Shown here one piece after another: positions 22,146-32,013 of a stretch of 64,000 nt of DNA (position 1 is its first letter; every line of letters begins with the position of its first letter). This stretch comes from Microbispora catharanthi (GTDB lineage Bacteria; Actinomycetota; Actinomycetes; Streptosporangiales; Streptosporangiaceae). The stretch covers positions 124,001-188,000 of the forward strand of contig NZ_VDMA02000009.1 of assembly GCF_006334915.2 (NCBI RefSeq), in the 5' to 3' direction. Made by a program: the position numbers and the translations under genes. The notes beneath the pieces were generated by a model. The model worked only from the letters and a program-made list of their open reading frames with translations. It made no database searches and was not told the DNA's origin.

Positions 22146-23704
22146 CCCTCGTCCCTCCTGAACCGGCGGATGTTGAAGATCATGAACGGCACCACCAGCA
22201 CGAGCAGGAAGATCGACAGCGCGCTGCCCAGGCCCTGGTTGCCGCCGCCGCCGAACGACACGCGCCACATCTCCAGCGCGACCACGTTGGCCTGCGGCTG
22301 CACCGAGCCGGGGGCGATGATGAACACCAGGTCGAACACCTTCAGCACATTGATGATCATGGTGACGAAGACGACGAGCAGCACCGGCGACAGCAGCGGC
22401 ACGGTGATCCGGCGGAACACCTGCCACTCGGTCGCGCCGTCGATCCTGGCCGCCTCCAGGGCGTCACGGGGGATCGCCGACAACCCGGCCGCGATCAGCA
22501 CCATCGCGAACCCGGCCCACACCCAGATGTACGCGCCGATGATCGCGGGAGTGATCAGCGACGGCCCCAGCCAGGTGAGCCCGTTGAAGGGCGCCGTGAA
22601 GTTCGACTGCGGCAGCCGTACGACATAGGAGCCGGCGGGGAGGCCGGAGAAGCGGAACGTGCCGTCGGCGGCCGTCTCGGTCGTCGCCTTGACCGCGCCG
22701 CCGGAGACCGCCTCGACCGTGACGCCGGCCAGGCCCTTCTCCTGCGGGTCGATCTGGTTCAGCGTGCCTCCGCCGCCGCGGACGACGTCGAGCCAGACCG
22801 TGCCGCTCAGGCCGTCGCCGCCGGGGGCGGCCTTGGCGGGCGCGGCGTCCTTCACCGCGTCCTGGGTCAGGCCGACGAGCGGGATCAGCACCGGAGTGCC
22901 GGCCTGCGCCTGCTGCCTCGTCACCACCGCGCCGCCCTGCACGACCGCGGGCGCCTGATCGTTCTCCCGTGGCCGGGCCCCGGGATAACCCGCGCTGGAG
23001 GAGAACGCGTCGTGGACGGTCGTGATGATGGCGTTGGCCACGCCCTTGTCCGGGTCCTGCTCGTACACCAGGCGGAAGATGACCCCGGCGGCGAGCAGGG
23101 AGACGGCCATCGGCATGAACAGCACCAGCTTGAACGCCGTGGACCAGCGGATGCGCTCGGTGAGCACCGCGAAGACCAGGCCGAGCGCGGTGACGACGAT
23201 CGGGGCCACCACGACCCAGATGACGTTGTTCCTGATCGTGGTGAGCGTCGAGGAGTCGGTGAAGATCGAGACGTAGTTGCCCAGTCCGACGAAGCGGTCG
23301 CCGGTGGCGTCGAAGAGGCTGCGCCAGATCGAGTAGACGACCGGATAGATCATCCAAGCGACGAGCAGCAGCACCGCCGGCAGCAGGAACGTCACCGCCA
23401 GTCTCGGCGACGGGCCGAGGCGCGCGGGCGCCTGCGCCGCGCCCGCCGTGGCGACCGCGCCGGGCGGGGCCGCCGTCGCGTACCCCGCCGCCGCCGGACC
23501 CGCCGGCGACTCCTCGGAAGCGGTCAGGGAGTCCGAGGCGGCCGGGGTGTCGGAGGCGGCCGGGGTGTCGGAGCCGGAGAGGGGCGCTCCCGGCTGGGGG
23601 GAGTCGGAGGAAGGATCTGCGGGGGGTTCGCTCGGGCCGGAGGAGGCCCCGGCGGCGGATTCTCCGCCGCCGGCGGCCTGCGGGCCGTCCAACCGTTCGG
23701 TCAC
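22142..23704 (-). CDS. ABC sugar permease, MalF type, with inserted extracellular beta-sandwich domain
   Basis: 520 residues, GTG 23704 with GGAAGGA upstream; usual relatives are ~300. A ~95-residue Ser/Pro/Ala-rich cytoplasmic N-terminus (with an 18-bp tandem DNA repeat at ~23530-23580) precedes the first helix. Between membrane segments three and four, residues ~230-378 form an insertion. Its part ~298-368 (GLSGTVWLDVVRGGGG ... GLAGVTVEAVSGG ... TAADGTFRFSGLPAGSYVVRL) matches the SdrD-B / carboxypeptidase-regulatory-like Ig fold found in surface proteins. The EAA loop IPRDALEAARIDGATEWQVFRRITVPLL is intact. The insert faces outward and could contact the binding proteins or the cell wall. 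Confidence 0.88.
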   Translation of the reverse strand: MTERLDGPQAAGGGESAAGASSGPSEPPADPSSDSPQPGAPLSGSDTPAASDTPAASDSLTASEESPAGPAAAGYATAAPPGAVATAGAAQAPARLGPSPRLAVTFLLPAVLLLVAWMIYPVVYSIWRSLFDATGDRFVGLGNYVSIFTDSSTLTTIRNNVIWVVVAPIVVTALGLVFAVLTERIRWSTAFKLVLFMPMAVSLLAAGVIFRLVYEQDPDKGVANAIITTVHDAFSSSAGYPGARPRENDQAPAVVQGGAVVTRQQAQAGTPVLIPLVGLTQDAVKDAAPAKAAPGGDGLSGTVWLDVVRGGGGTLNQIDPQEKGLAGVTVEAVSGGAVKATTETAADGTFRFSGLPAGSYVVRLPQSNFTAPFNGLTWLGPSLITPAIIGAYIWVWAGFAMVLIAAGLSAIPRDALEAARIDGATEWQVFRRITVPLLSPVLLVVFVTMIINVLKVFDLVFIIAPGSVQPQANVVALEMWRVSFGGGGNQGLGSALSIFLLVLVVPFMIFNIRRFRRDEG

Positions 23705-23717
23705 GGCCGTCCTTCCT

Positions 23718-25046
23718 TTACTTCTTGAAGGCCTTGGCGGCGTCCGCCTCGAGCTTCTCCTGCGCGCCCTTCACGTCGGAGGGGTTGCGGAGGAAGTCCT
23801 GCAGGTCCTTCCACTCGCCCTTGCCGTCGGTGCCGCCGAAGGCGCTGGGGGCGAGGTCGGACATGTCGTATCGCACCGACTCACCGGCCGAGATGATCGT
23901 CTGGGCGAGCTGCTTGGTCAGGTCGTCGGGGTAGTTGTCGGGGGAGACGTTGCGGTTGGGGGACAGGTAGCCGGGCTGCTTGGCCCAGACCTCGCCGCCC
24001 TCCTTGGACGCCAGGTACTCCACGAGCGCCTGCGCGCCCTTGTTGTCCTTCATCACCACCGCGACGTCGCCGCCGAGGATGACCGGAGCGGTGTCGCCGG
24101 CCTTCGGGAACGGCATGATCTTGGCTTCCTCGCCGACCTTGGCGCCCGACTGGCCCAGGGAGGCGGCGACGAAGTCGGCCTCGATGACCATCGCGGCCTT
24201 CTTCTGGGCGTACACCTGGGTGACGCAGGTCGGGAAGTCGGTCTGCAGCGCGCCGGACGAGCCGCCGAGCATGAACTCCTTCTTGCCGAAGACCTGCGCC
24301 AGCTTCTCCAGGGCGGTCTTGACCGAGGCGTCGGTCCACGGGATCTCGTGCTTGGAGAGCTTGTCGTAGTTCTCCGGGCCCGCGGTGGACAGGTAGACGT
24401 TCTCGAACAGGTCGGTCAGCGTCCAGCCGGAGGCGGCGCACAGCGCGAACGGCGAGACGCCGGAGTCGGACAGCGTCTGGGCGTTCTTGATCAGGTCGTC
24501 CCAGCTGGACGCGGGCTGGGCGCCGGCGTCGTCGTAGGCCGACTGGCGATACCAGACGAGCGACTTGTGCGCCGCCTTGACGAGCACGCCGTACACCTGG
24601 CCCTTGGCGGAGCCGAGCTCCTTCCAGTACGGCGTGTAGTTCTGGTCGATCTGCGCCTGCACCTCGGCGGACAGCGGCTTGAGCGCGTTCTCGTCGGCGT
24701 ACTGCTGCACCAGGCCCGGCTGCGGCAGGATCGCGACGTCCGGAGGGTTGCCGCCCTGGATGCGGGGGCCGAGGTAGGCGCCGGTGTCCTCACCGGTGGA
24801 GGCGTAGGTGACCTTGGCGCCGGTCTTCTCCTCGAACGCCTTGAGCACCTTCTCGAAGTTGGCCTGCTCGTCGCCGGTCCACTTCGCGGCGACCTCGACC
24901 TTCATACCCTCCAAGGGCTTGGCGGCGCCGCCGCCGGCGGCCGGGGCGCTGCCCGAGGCCGCAGGCTGGCCGCCGGTGTCGCTGCCGCACGCGGCGGCGG
25001 CGGCGAGAGCGAGGCACGCGACCATGATGGGGGGGAGTTTCCGCAT
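23718..25046 (-). CDS. ABC transporter sugar-binding lipoprotein (first of two)
   Basis: 442 residues, ATG 25046 with GGAGG. A lipoprotein signal peptide ends at Cys20 (LALAAAAAC, a weak lipobox), then an Ala/Gly-rich tether and an extracellular solute-binding protein family 1 fold (WTGDEQANFEKVLKAFEEKTGAKVTYASTGED, GNPPDVAILPQPGLVQQYADENALKPL, FWAKQPGYLSPNRNV-like C-terminal part). Delivers an oligosaccharide, probably an alpha-glucoside, to the permeases. Starts 2 bp after the stop of the upstream binding protein. Confidence 0.9.
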   Translation of the reverse strand: MRKLPPIMVACLALAAAAACGSDTGGQPAASGSAPAAGGGAAKPLEGMKVEVAAKWTGDEQANFEKVLKAFEEKTGAKVTYASTGEDTGAYLGPRIQGGNPPDVAILPQPGLVQQYADENALKPLSAEVQAQIDQNYTPYWKELGSAKGQVYGVLVKAAHKSLVWYRQSAYDDAGAQPASSWDDLIKNAQTLSDSGVSPFALCAASGWTLTDLFENVYLSTAGPENYDKLSKHEIPWTDASVKTALEKLAQVFGKKEFMLGGSSGALQTDFPTCVTQVYAQKKAAMVIEADFVAASLGQSGAKVGEEAKIMPFPKAGDTAPVILGGDVAVVMKDNKGAQALVEYLASKEGGEVWAKQPGYLSPNRNVSPDNYPDDLTKQLAQTIISAGESVRYDMSDLAPSAFGGTDGKGEWKDLQDFLRNPSDVKGAQEKLEADAAKAFKK

Positions 25047-25048
25047 AT

Positions 25049-26311
25049 CTATCCTCCGAACTGGATGACCTCGCCGAGCCCCTGTTTCAGGTCGGCGACG
25101 GTCTCGTCTACGGGTTTGGCGAGAGTGAGCGCGCCGGAGACGGCGCTGGAGATCAGCAGGCTGACCTGGTTGTAGTCGGCGGTGACCGGCCTGGGCCGGG
25201 CCGAGACGATCGCCTCCTTGAGCGCGGGCAGGTAGGGGAACCGCTCGATGAGCTCCGGGTCGTCGTACAGCTCCGCCCACACCGGCGGGAACGAGCCCTC
25301 GGTGAGCACGAGCCGCTCGTTGTCGAGGCCGGTGAAGTAGCGGATGAAGTCGAGTGCCGACTTCTGCCGCTTCGAGAAGGCGCTGACGGCGAGGTTGTAG
25401 CCGCCCAGCGAGCTGGATCCGGGCCCGTTCAGGCCGGGCAGCCGGGCGACCGAGAACTTCCCGGCCAGTTTCGAGTGGGCGGCCGGTCCGTACGCGTGGG
25501 GCCAGTTGCGGGCGAACAGCAGTCGCCCCTCCTGGAAGGCGAGCCGGGACTCCTCCTCCTTGTACGTCAGCGCCTCGCGGGGGATCCACCCCTCCTTGAC
25601 GCCGCCGACGAGGAAGTCGAGCGCGGCCCGCGCGCTGCCGAGGTCCATCGTGACCGTGCGGGCGTCCGGGCCGAGGATCGACCCGCCCGCCGACTGGACG
25701 GCTTCGGCGAAGTTGACGGTCAGTCCCTCGTACGGCAGGAACTGCCCGGCATATCCTCCGATGTGATACTTCGCGCTCAGGCGGGAGGCCTGTTCGCGCA
25801 GCTCCGCCCAGGTCTTGGGCGGCTTCAGGTGCTCTTTCTTCAGGATGTCCGACCGGTAGTAGAGCAGGCCGGCGTTGCTGGTGTACGGCGCGGCCCACAG
25901 CCTGTCGCGGTAGATGGCGGTGTCCGCGACGCCCTTGAGCAGCTTGTCCAGGGGGAACAGGCTACGGTCGAGCGGCACGATCCAGCCGGCGTCGGCGAAC
26001 TCCGCCGTCCAGATCACGTCGAGCGCGAGCACGTCGTAGACGGCGTTGTGCGCCTGCAGGTTGGCCACCATCTGGGCGCGCTGCTCGTCGGCCGCCTCGG
26101 GCAGTTCGAGCAGCGACACCGGCTCGTCCGGGTGCGCCTGGTTCCACCGGTCCAGCAGTGGGCGGAGATACGCGGTGGTGTCCCTGCCGATCGCCAGAGT
26201 GATCGGCCCGGTGCCGTCGCTGCCCACAGCGGACTCGGTGCCGGTGTCGGCGAGCCCGGCGCACCCGGCCACCAGGAAGGTGGCCAGAACGGCGAGGGCT
26301 CGGCGAACCAT
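25049..26311 (-). CDS. ABC transporter sugar-binding lipoprotein (second of two, first in operon)
   Basis: 420 residues from ATG 26311, GGAGG 6 bases upstream. A good lipobox LVAGC (Cys17) is followed by a family 1 solute-binding fold: LRPLLDRWNQAHPDEPVSLLELPEAADEQRAQMVANLQAHNAVYDVLALDVIWTAEFADAGWIVPLD. That segment is typical of trehalose/maltose-binding proteins (LpqY/ThuE-like). First gene of the operon, divergent from the PadR regulator. Two different binding proteins in one transporter operon suggests a broadened or two-step substrate range. Substrate inferred only from family and from treS nearby. Confidence 0.9.
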   Translation of the reverse strand: MVRRALAVLATFLVAGCAGLADTGTESAVGSDGTGPITLAIGRDTTAYLRPLLDRWNQAHPDEPVSLLELPEAADEQRAQMVANLQAHNAVYDVLALDVIWTAEFADAGWIVPLDRSLFPLDKLLKGVADTAIYRDRLWAAPYTSNAGLLYYRSDILKKEHLKPPKTWAELREQASRLSAKYHIGGYAGQFLPYEGLTVNFAEAVQSAGGSILGPDARTVTMDLGSARAALDFLVGGVKEGWIPREALTYKEEESRLAFQEGRLLFARNWPHAYGPAAHSKLAGKFSVARLPGLNGPGSSSLGGYNLAVSAFSKRQKSALDFIRYFTGLDNERLVLTEGSFPPVWAELYDDPELIERFPYLPALKEAIVSARPRPVTADYNQVSLLISSAVSGALTLAKPVDETVADLKQGLGEVIQFGG

Positions 26312-26339
26312 GTGGCCTCCGTATGAAAAGCCGGTTACA

Positions 26340-26380
26340 TACGTGTTAGGTAGGTGCATGCATGTTATGCATAGCGATAA
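26340..26380. promoter_or_regulatory. Palindromic A+T-rich region between importer and PadR operons
   Basis: Two copies of the self-complementary ATGCAT (26358-26363 and 26367-26372), 3 bp apart, lie in the 135-bp divergent region, which is AT-rich relative to the genome (GATAATG follows at 26376). A likely operator for the PadR protein and/or the importer promoter; the assignment is inferential. Confidence 0.4.
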
Positions 26381-26446
26381 TGTGAGCGTCAACGGATGAG
26401 CTCGTAACGCTCCGATAACTGCTCGATACGGCTTGGGGGTGGGCGC

Positions 26447-26953
26447 GTGCGGCAGTCGCTGCTGGCGCTCCTTGCGAAGGAACCTGCCCACGGATACGAG
26501 CTGAAACAGGCACTCGAAACGATCTTCGGTGGGGCCTACCCGTCGCCCAACATCGGCCAGATCTACGTGACCCTGGGCCGGCTGGAGAAGGACGGGTACG
26601 TCCGGTCGGTCGACGTCGAGCAGGCCAACCGGCCGAACAAGAAGGTCTACTACATCACCGCCGCCGGCCGGGAGGCGCTGGAGACCTGGGTCGAGGAGCC
26701 CACCGAGGGTCCCCGGGTGCGTGACGAGTTCTTCATGAAGCTCGTGCTGGCTCCGATGACCGGGCTGTCCGATCGCATGGCCTTGGTGAACCGGCAGCGA
26801 CGGCACTACCTTGCGCTCATGAGAGACCTCCGCGAGCTGGCCGAGCGCACCGACCCGGCCAATCGCGTCGCGCTGCTGCTCATCGAGGGAGCCATGCTCC
26901 ACCTGCAGGCCGACCTCGACTGGCTCGAACGCTGCCAGGAGGACCTGCCATGA
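26447..26953 (+). CDS. PadR-family transcriptional regulator
   Basis: 168 residues, GTG 26447. Begins directly with the PadR winged helix: LLALLAKEPAHGYELKQALETIFGGAYPSPNIGQIYVTLGRLEKDGYVRSVDVEQANRPNKKVYYITAAGREAL, then a Vir-like C-terminal dimerisation domain (residues ~85-168). Its stop overlaps the ATPase start (ATGA), tying it to the ABC exporter genes. PadR proteins of this type repress efflux operons and release on binding a drug-like ligand; here it most likely represses its own operon. Confidence 0.92.
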   Translation: MRQSLLALLAKEPAHGYELKQALETIFGGAYPSPNIGQIYVTLGRLEKDGYVRSVDVEQANRPNKKVYYITAAGREALETWVEEPTEGPRVRDEFFMKLVLAPMTGLSDRMALVNRQRRHYLALMRDLRELAERTDPANRVALLLIEGAMLHLQADLDWLERCQEDLP

Positions 26954-27699
26954 CCGCCGACGCTCCCGTCGTACGGGCCGTCAACGTGGTGAAGATCTAC
27001 CAGACCGGCGGGCTGCCCGTGCCCGCCGTACGCGGGGTCGACCTGACCGTCGAGGCGGGGGAGTTCGTCGCCATCATGGGCCCGTCCGGGTCGGGCAAAT
27101 CCACGCTCGTCCACATGCTCGGCGGCCTGGACACGCGCACCAGCGGCGAGATCTGGCTGGACGGCAGGCGGGCGGACACGCTCTCCGAGAGCGGGTGGGC
27201 GGTGCTCCGCCGGGAGAAGATCGGCTTCGTCTTCCAGTTCTTCAACCTGGTCGCCAACATGACCGTGGCCGACAATGTCGAGCTTCCCGCGCTGCTGGGC
27301 GGCGTCTCGCCCCGGCAGGCCAAGGAACGGCGCGACTATCTCCTCGGCGAGCTCGGCCTGGCCGACCGCGCCGAGGCGTCCCCCGCGCAGCTCAGCGGGG
27401 GCGAGCAGCAGCGGGTCGCGCTGGCCCGCGCGCTCGCGAACCAGCCTCGGCTGCTGCTGGCCGACGAGCCGACCGGCAACCTCGACAGCCGCAACACCCG
27501 CGACGTGCTGCGCCTGCTCGGCAAGGTGCACGGGCAGGGCCAGACGATCGTGCTGGTCACCCACGACGCACGAGTGGCGAGCATGGCCGACCGCGTCGTC
27601 AGCCTGCTGGACGGCCAGATCGTCGACGACGGCGCGATCCCGAAGTCGCGCCGGCGCCCCTTGGGAGCGGCCGGAGACGTCGTGGAGCTGCGCAGTTGA
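26950..27699 (+). CDS. ABC transporter ATPase, MacB/LolD-like
   Basis: 249 residues. Walker A GPSGSGKST (~46-54), Q-loop VFQFFNLV, signature LSGGEQQRVALARAL, Walker B LLLADEPTGNLDS and switch His VLVTHD are all intact. The 'PTGNLDS' signature and neighbouring FtsX-type permease place it in the MacB/LolD/YknY type VII family. These couple ATP hydrolysis to mechanical work on lipids, peptides or drugs rather than channel transport. Translation-coupled to padR by ATGA overlap. Confidence 0.95.
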   Translation: MTADAPVVRAVNVVKIYQTGGLPVPAVRGVDLTVEAGEFVAIMGPSGSGKSTLVHMLGGLDTRTSGEIWLDGRRADTLSESGWAVLRREKIGFVFQFFNLVANMTVADNVELPALLGGVSPRQAKERRDYLLGELGLADRAEASPAQLSGGEQQRVALARALANQPRLLLADEPTGNLDSRNTRDVLRLLGKVHGQGQTIVLVTHDARVASMADRVVSLLDGQIVDDGAIPKSRRRPLGAAGDVVELRS

Positions 27700-27775
27700 G
27701 ATCGTCCGGCCACCATGCTCCCCCGGCCACACGCCCGAAGAGTTCGCAGAGCCCGGACCGGCACGAGGGGGCCGC

Positions 27776-30049
27776 TTGATCACGACGAGGACCGCGGAGC
27801 TGCGGTGGATCCGCGCGGACCTGCGGGCGCGCCGGGGCCAGGCCGCGCTCACGGTCCTCGCGGTGGCGGGGATCGTCACCGCCCTGATCATCGCGGCCAC
27901 GTTGCTGGAGGACGGCACCAACCCCTGGCGCGGCCTGTTCGAGCGCAGCAACGGCGCGCACATCTGGATCCACAGCAAGGACGTCCCCGACGTGTCCGCG
28001 CTGCGCCGCCTGAACGGCGTGACCGACGTCGCCGGGCCCTACCACAGCGCGCCCGCCACGCTGGTCACCCGCGGCCGGCGGGTGCCGATCACCCTGCAGG
28101 AGACGCCGGCGGCCTTCCCCGCCGTGGCCCGCCCACTCCTGCGTGAGGGCCGCTGGCTCGACGTGCGCACCCCGAACGGCGTGGTCGTCGAACGGTCGTT
28201 CGCCCGCGCTCTCGGCCTGCGGCCGGGCAGCCCGTTCACCGTCACCGGACTGAACGGCGCGACCCACGCGCTGACCGTCGCCGGGCTGGCGGAAAGCGGC
28301 GACCAGGGGTTCTATCCGGAGTGGACCCCGGGCCTGGCCTGGACGCTCGGGCAGACGCTGAACGTGGTCGAGCCCGCGCCCGGCCGCACCGAGACCGTGA
28401 CCGGGCTGCGCCTCGCCGATCCCGCCACCACCGATCTCGTCGTCCAGCGGGCCGTCTTCACGATGCGCAACCAGGTGCAGCGGGTGACGACCTGGCGCGA
28501 GGTGCGGGCCTCCATGGAGCTGGACAACCGGCTGCTCGGCCTGCTGCTCGCGCTGTTCGGCGGCGCGGGCCTGGCCGCCGCCGCGCTGGCGCTCGCCAAC
28601 GCCGCCGGAGGCCGGGTGCTGATGCAGTTGCGCGACATCGCCACGCTCAAGTCGCTCGGCTTCACCCGGGGCCAGGTGGTCCGGATGCTCGTCACCGAGC
28701 ACGGCACGCTCGGGTTGCTCGGCATCGCCGCCGGCGCGGTCGTCGCCCGGCTGATCACGGCGTACGCCATGGGGGAGACGGTCGTCGTGCCGCTGTCGGC
28801 CGGCCCGCTCGCCGCGATCATCGTGGGGACGTCGCTGACGGTGCTGATCGCGGTGCTGATCCCGGCCTGGCGCGGCGGGCGCACCCCGCCGATCCCGGCC
28901 GCCCCGGCGGCGCCGCCGCGCGGGCACCTGTCGCGGCTGGCCCGGGTCGCCCTGCTCGTACGGCTGCCGCCCGCTCTCGTCCTCGGCGCCAGGGACGCCT
29001 TCACCCGCAGGACGCCCGCCGCGCTCACGGTGTGCGGCGTCGCCATCCCGATGATGATGATCACGATAGGGCTCGGCTGCTGGACGACCCTGGACGACTT
29101 CATCCGCCACCCGGAGAGCGTGGGCCAGGCGGCGGCCCTGACCGTCCGGCCGGGCGAGCTGACCGCCGAGGAGGCGCGCCAGCGCGCGATGGCCGATCAG
29201 GACGTGGTCGCGGCCTACCCGGGCGCCGAACTCGACGCGCTCGTCCCCTGGCAGACCAGGACCGTGCGGACCAGGGCGCTCGGCCTGTCCTCCGACCCGT
29301 ACCCCTTCCCGGTCGTCGAGGGCCGGATGTTCGCCGACCGGGGCGAGGCGGTCGCCGGGCAGGGCCTGCTCGACCTCCTCGGCGTACGGATCGGCGACCG
29401 GGTCCGCATGACGATCGGGGGCACCCCGCTGATCGTGCGGATCGTGGGCCGGGTGGTCGAGCCCGAGCAGGACGGCGAGGTGCTGTCGTTCGGGGTGGAC
29501 AGCCTGGCGGCCAAGGACGCGCTGCCGCCCCAGTTCTACGCCCTGGTGCTGCGGCCCGGCGCCGACGCGGCCCAGGTGCGGGCCCGCCTGCAGGGGCAGG
29601 GGCTGGAGGTGGCCCAGGCGGTGAACCCGGCCGACCGGCTCGCGGTCATCCGCGTGATCATCGTCGCGCTGGTCGCCGTGCTGGCCCTGATCGGGCTGGC
29701 CAGCCTGCTGACGGCCAGCGCGCTCGGACTGCGCGACCACGTCTTCGACCTGGCCGTGCTCAAGGCGATGGGCCTGACTCCCCGTCAGGTGACGGCCACG
29801 CTGGTCACCGCCACCGGCCTGCCCGCGGCGGTGGGGGTCGTGCTGGGGGCCGCGGCGGGGGCGTCCTGGTCGCGGTGGCTGATCGACCTGGAGGGCCGCG
29901 GCAGCGGCGTCGGCGCCGGCATCGGCCGGGCCCCGACGCCCGGCATGCTCGCCGCGACCCTCCTGATCGCGATCGGCGCGGCGTTGCTGGTGGCGCTGAT
30001 CCCCGCCAGGCGGGCGGCACGGGCGCGGGTGCCCGTCACCGCCCGCTGA
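27776..30049 (+). CDS. FtsX/MacB-type ABC permease (double FtsX domain)
   Basis: 757 residues from TTG 27776, with GAGGGGG just upstream; other in-frame starts lie inside the ATPase gene. Order: helix 1 (~20-40), MacB-like extracellular domain (~45-245), first FtsX three-helix unit (~255-375; MQLRDIATLKSLGFTRGQVVRMLVTEH), a second extracellular region (~400-600) and second FtsX unit (~625-750; LAVLKAMGLTPRQVTATLV). The fold is that of long actinobacterial efflux-type permeases. Functions with the upstream ATPase under PadR control; cargo unknown. Confidence 0.92.
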   Translation: MITTRTAELRWIRADLRARRGQAALTVLAVAGIVTALIIAATLLEDGTNPWRGLFERSNGAHIWIHSKDVPDVSALRRLNGVTDVAGPYHSAPATLVTRGRRVPITLQETPAAFPAVARPLLREGRWLDVRTPNGVVVERSFARALGLRPGSPFTVTGLNGATHALTVAGLAESGDQGFYPEWTPGLAWTLGQTLNVVEPAPGRTETVTGLRLADPATTDLVVQRAVFTMRNQVQRVTTWREVRASMELDNRLLGLLLALFGGAGLAAAALALANAAGGRVLMQLRDIATLKSLGFTRGQVVRMLVTEHGTLGLLGIAAGAVVARLITAYAMGETVVVPLSAGPLAAIIVGTSLTVLIAVLIPAWRGGRTPPIPAAPAAPPRGHLSRLARVALLVRLPPALVLGARDAFTRRTPAALTVCGVAIPMMMITIGLGCWTTLDDFIRHPESVGQAAALTVRPGELTAEEARQRAMADQDVVAAYPGAELDALVPWQTRTVRTRALGLSSDPYPFPVVEGRMFADRGEAVAGQGLLDLLGVRIGDRVRMTIGGTPLIVRIVGRVVEPEQDGEVLSFGVDSLAAKDALPPQFYALVLRPGADAAQVRARLQGQGLEVAQAVNPADRLAVIRVIIVALVAVLALIGLASLLTASALGLRDHVFDLAVLKAMGLTPRQVTATLVTATGLPAAVGVVLGAAAGASWSRWLIDLEGRGSGVGAGIGRAPTPGMLAATLLIAIGAALLVALIPARRAARARVPVTAR

Positions 30050-30062
30050 GGCGTGCGGCCCC

Positions 30063-31802
<1,740 letters not shown>

Positions 31803-31849
31803 CTGGTTCTCGCTTGAGGAAAGAAGGAGCGTGTTGTCAGGTCACACCC

Positions 31850-31863
31850 GAGCTTTGAAGCTC
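31850..31863. promoter_or_regulatory. Palindrome upstream of treS
   Basis: GAGCTTTGAAGCTC is a 14-bp inverted repeat (GAGCTT-TG-AAGCTC) about 50 bp before the treS start, suited to a dimeric repressor of LacI/GntR size. A second inverted repeat CCACT-aga-AGTGG lies at 31899-31911. The flanking 211 bp to the next gene show no other gene. Confidence 0.45.
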
Positions 31864-32013
31864 TCGCCACGATGTTTGGCTCTATTTGACCAAAACTACC
31901 ACTAGAAGTGGCCTGACCGAAAAGGCTGACGCCGGTCTGACATGCAGTTTTTACCTGTTTTCAGGTGATCACGGACTGCTACCGCACACACGCGCCCCAG
32001 GACTGTGCGGGGG

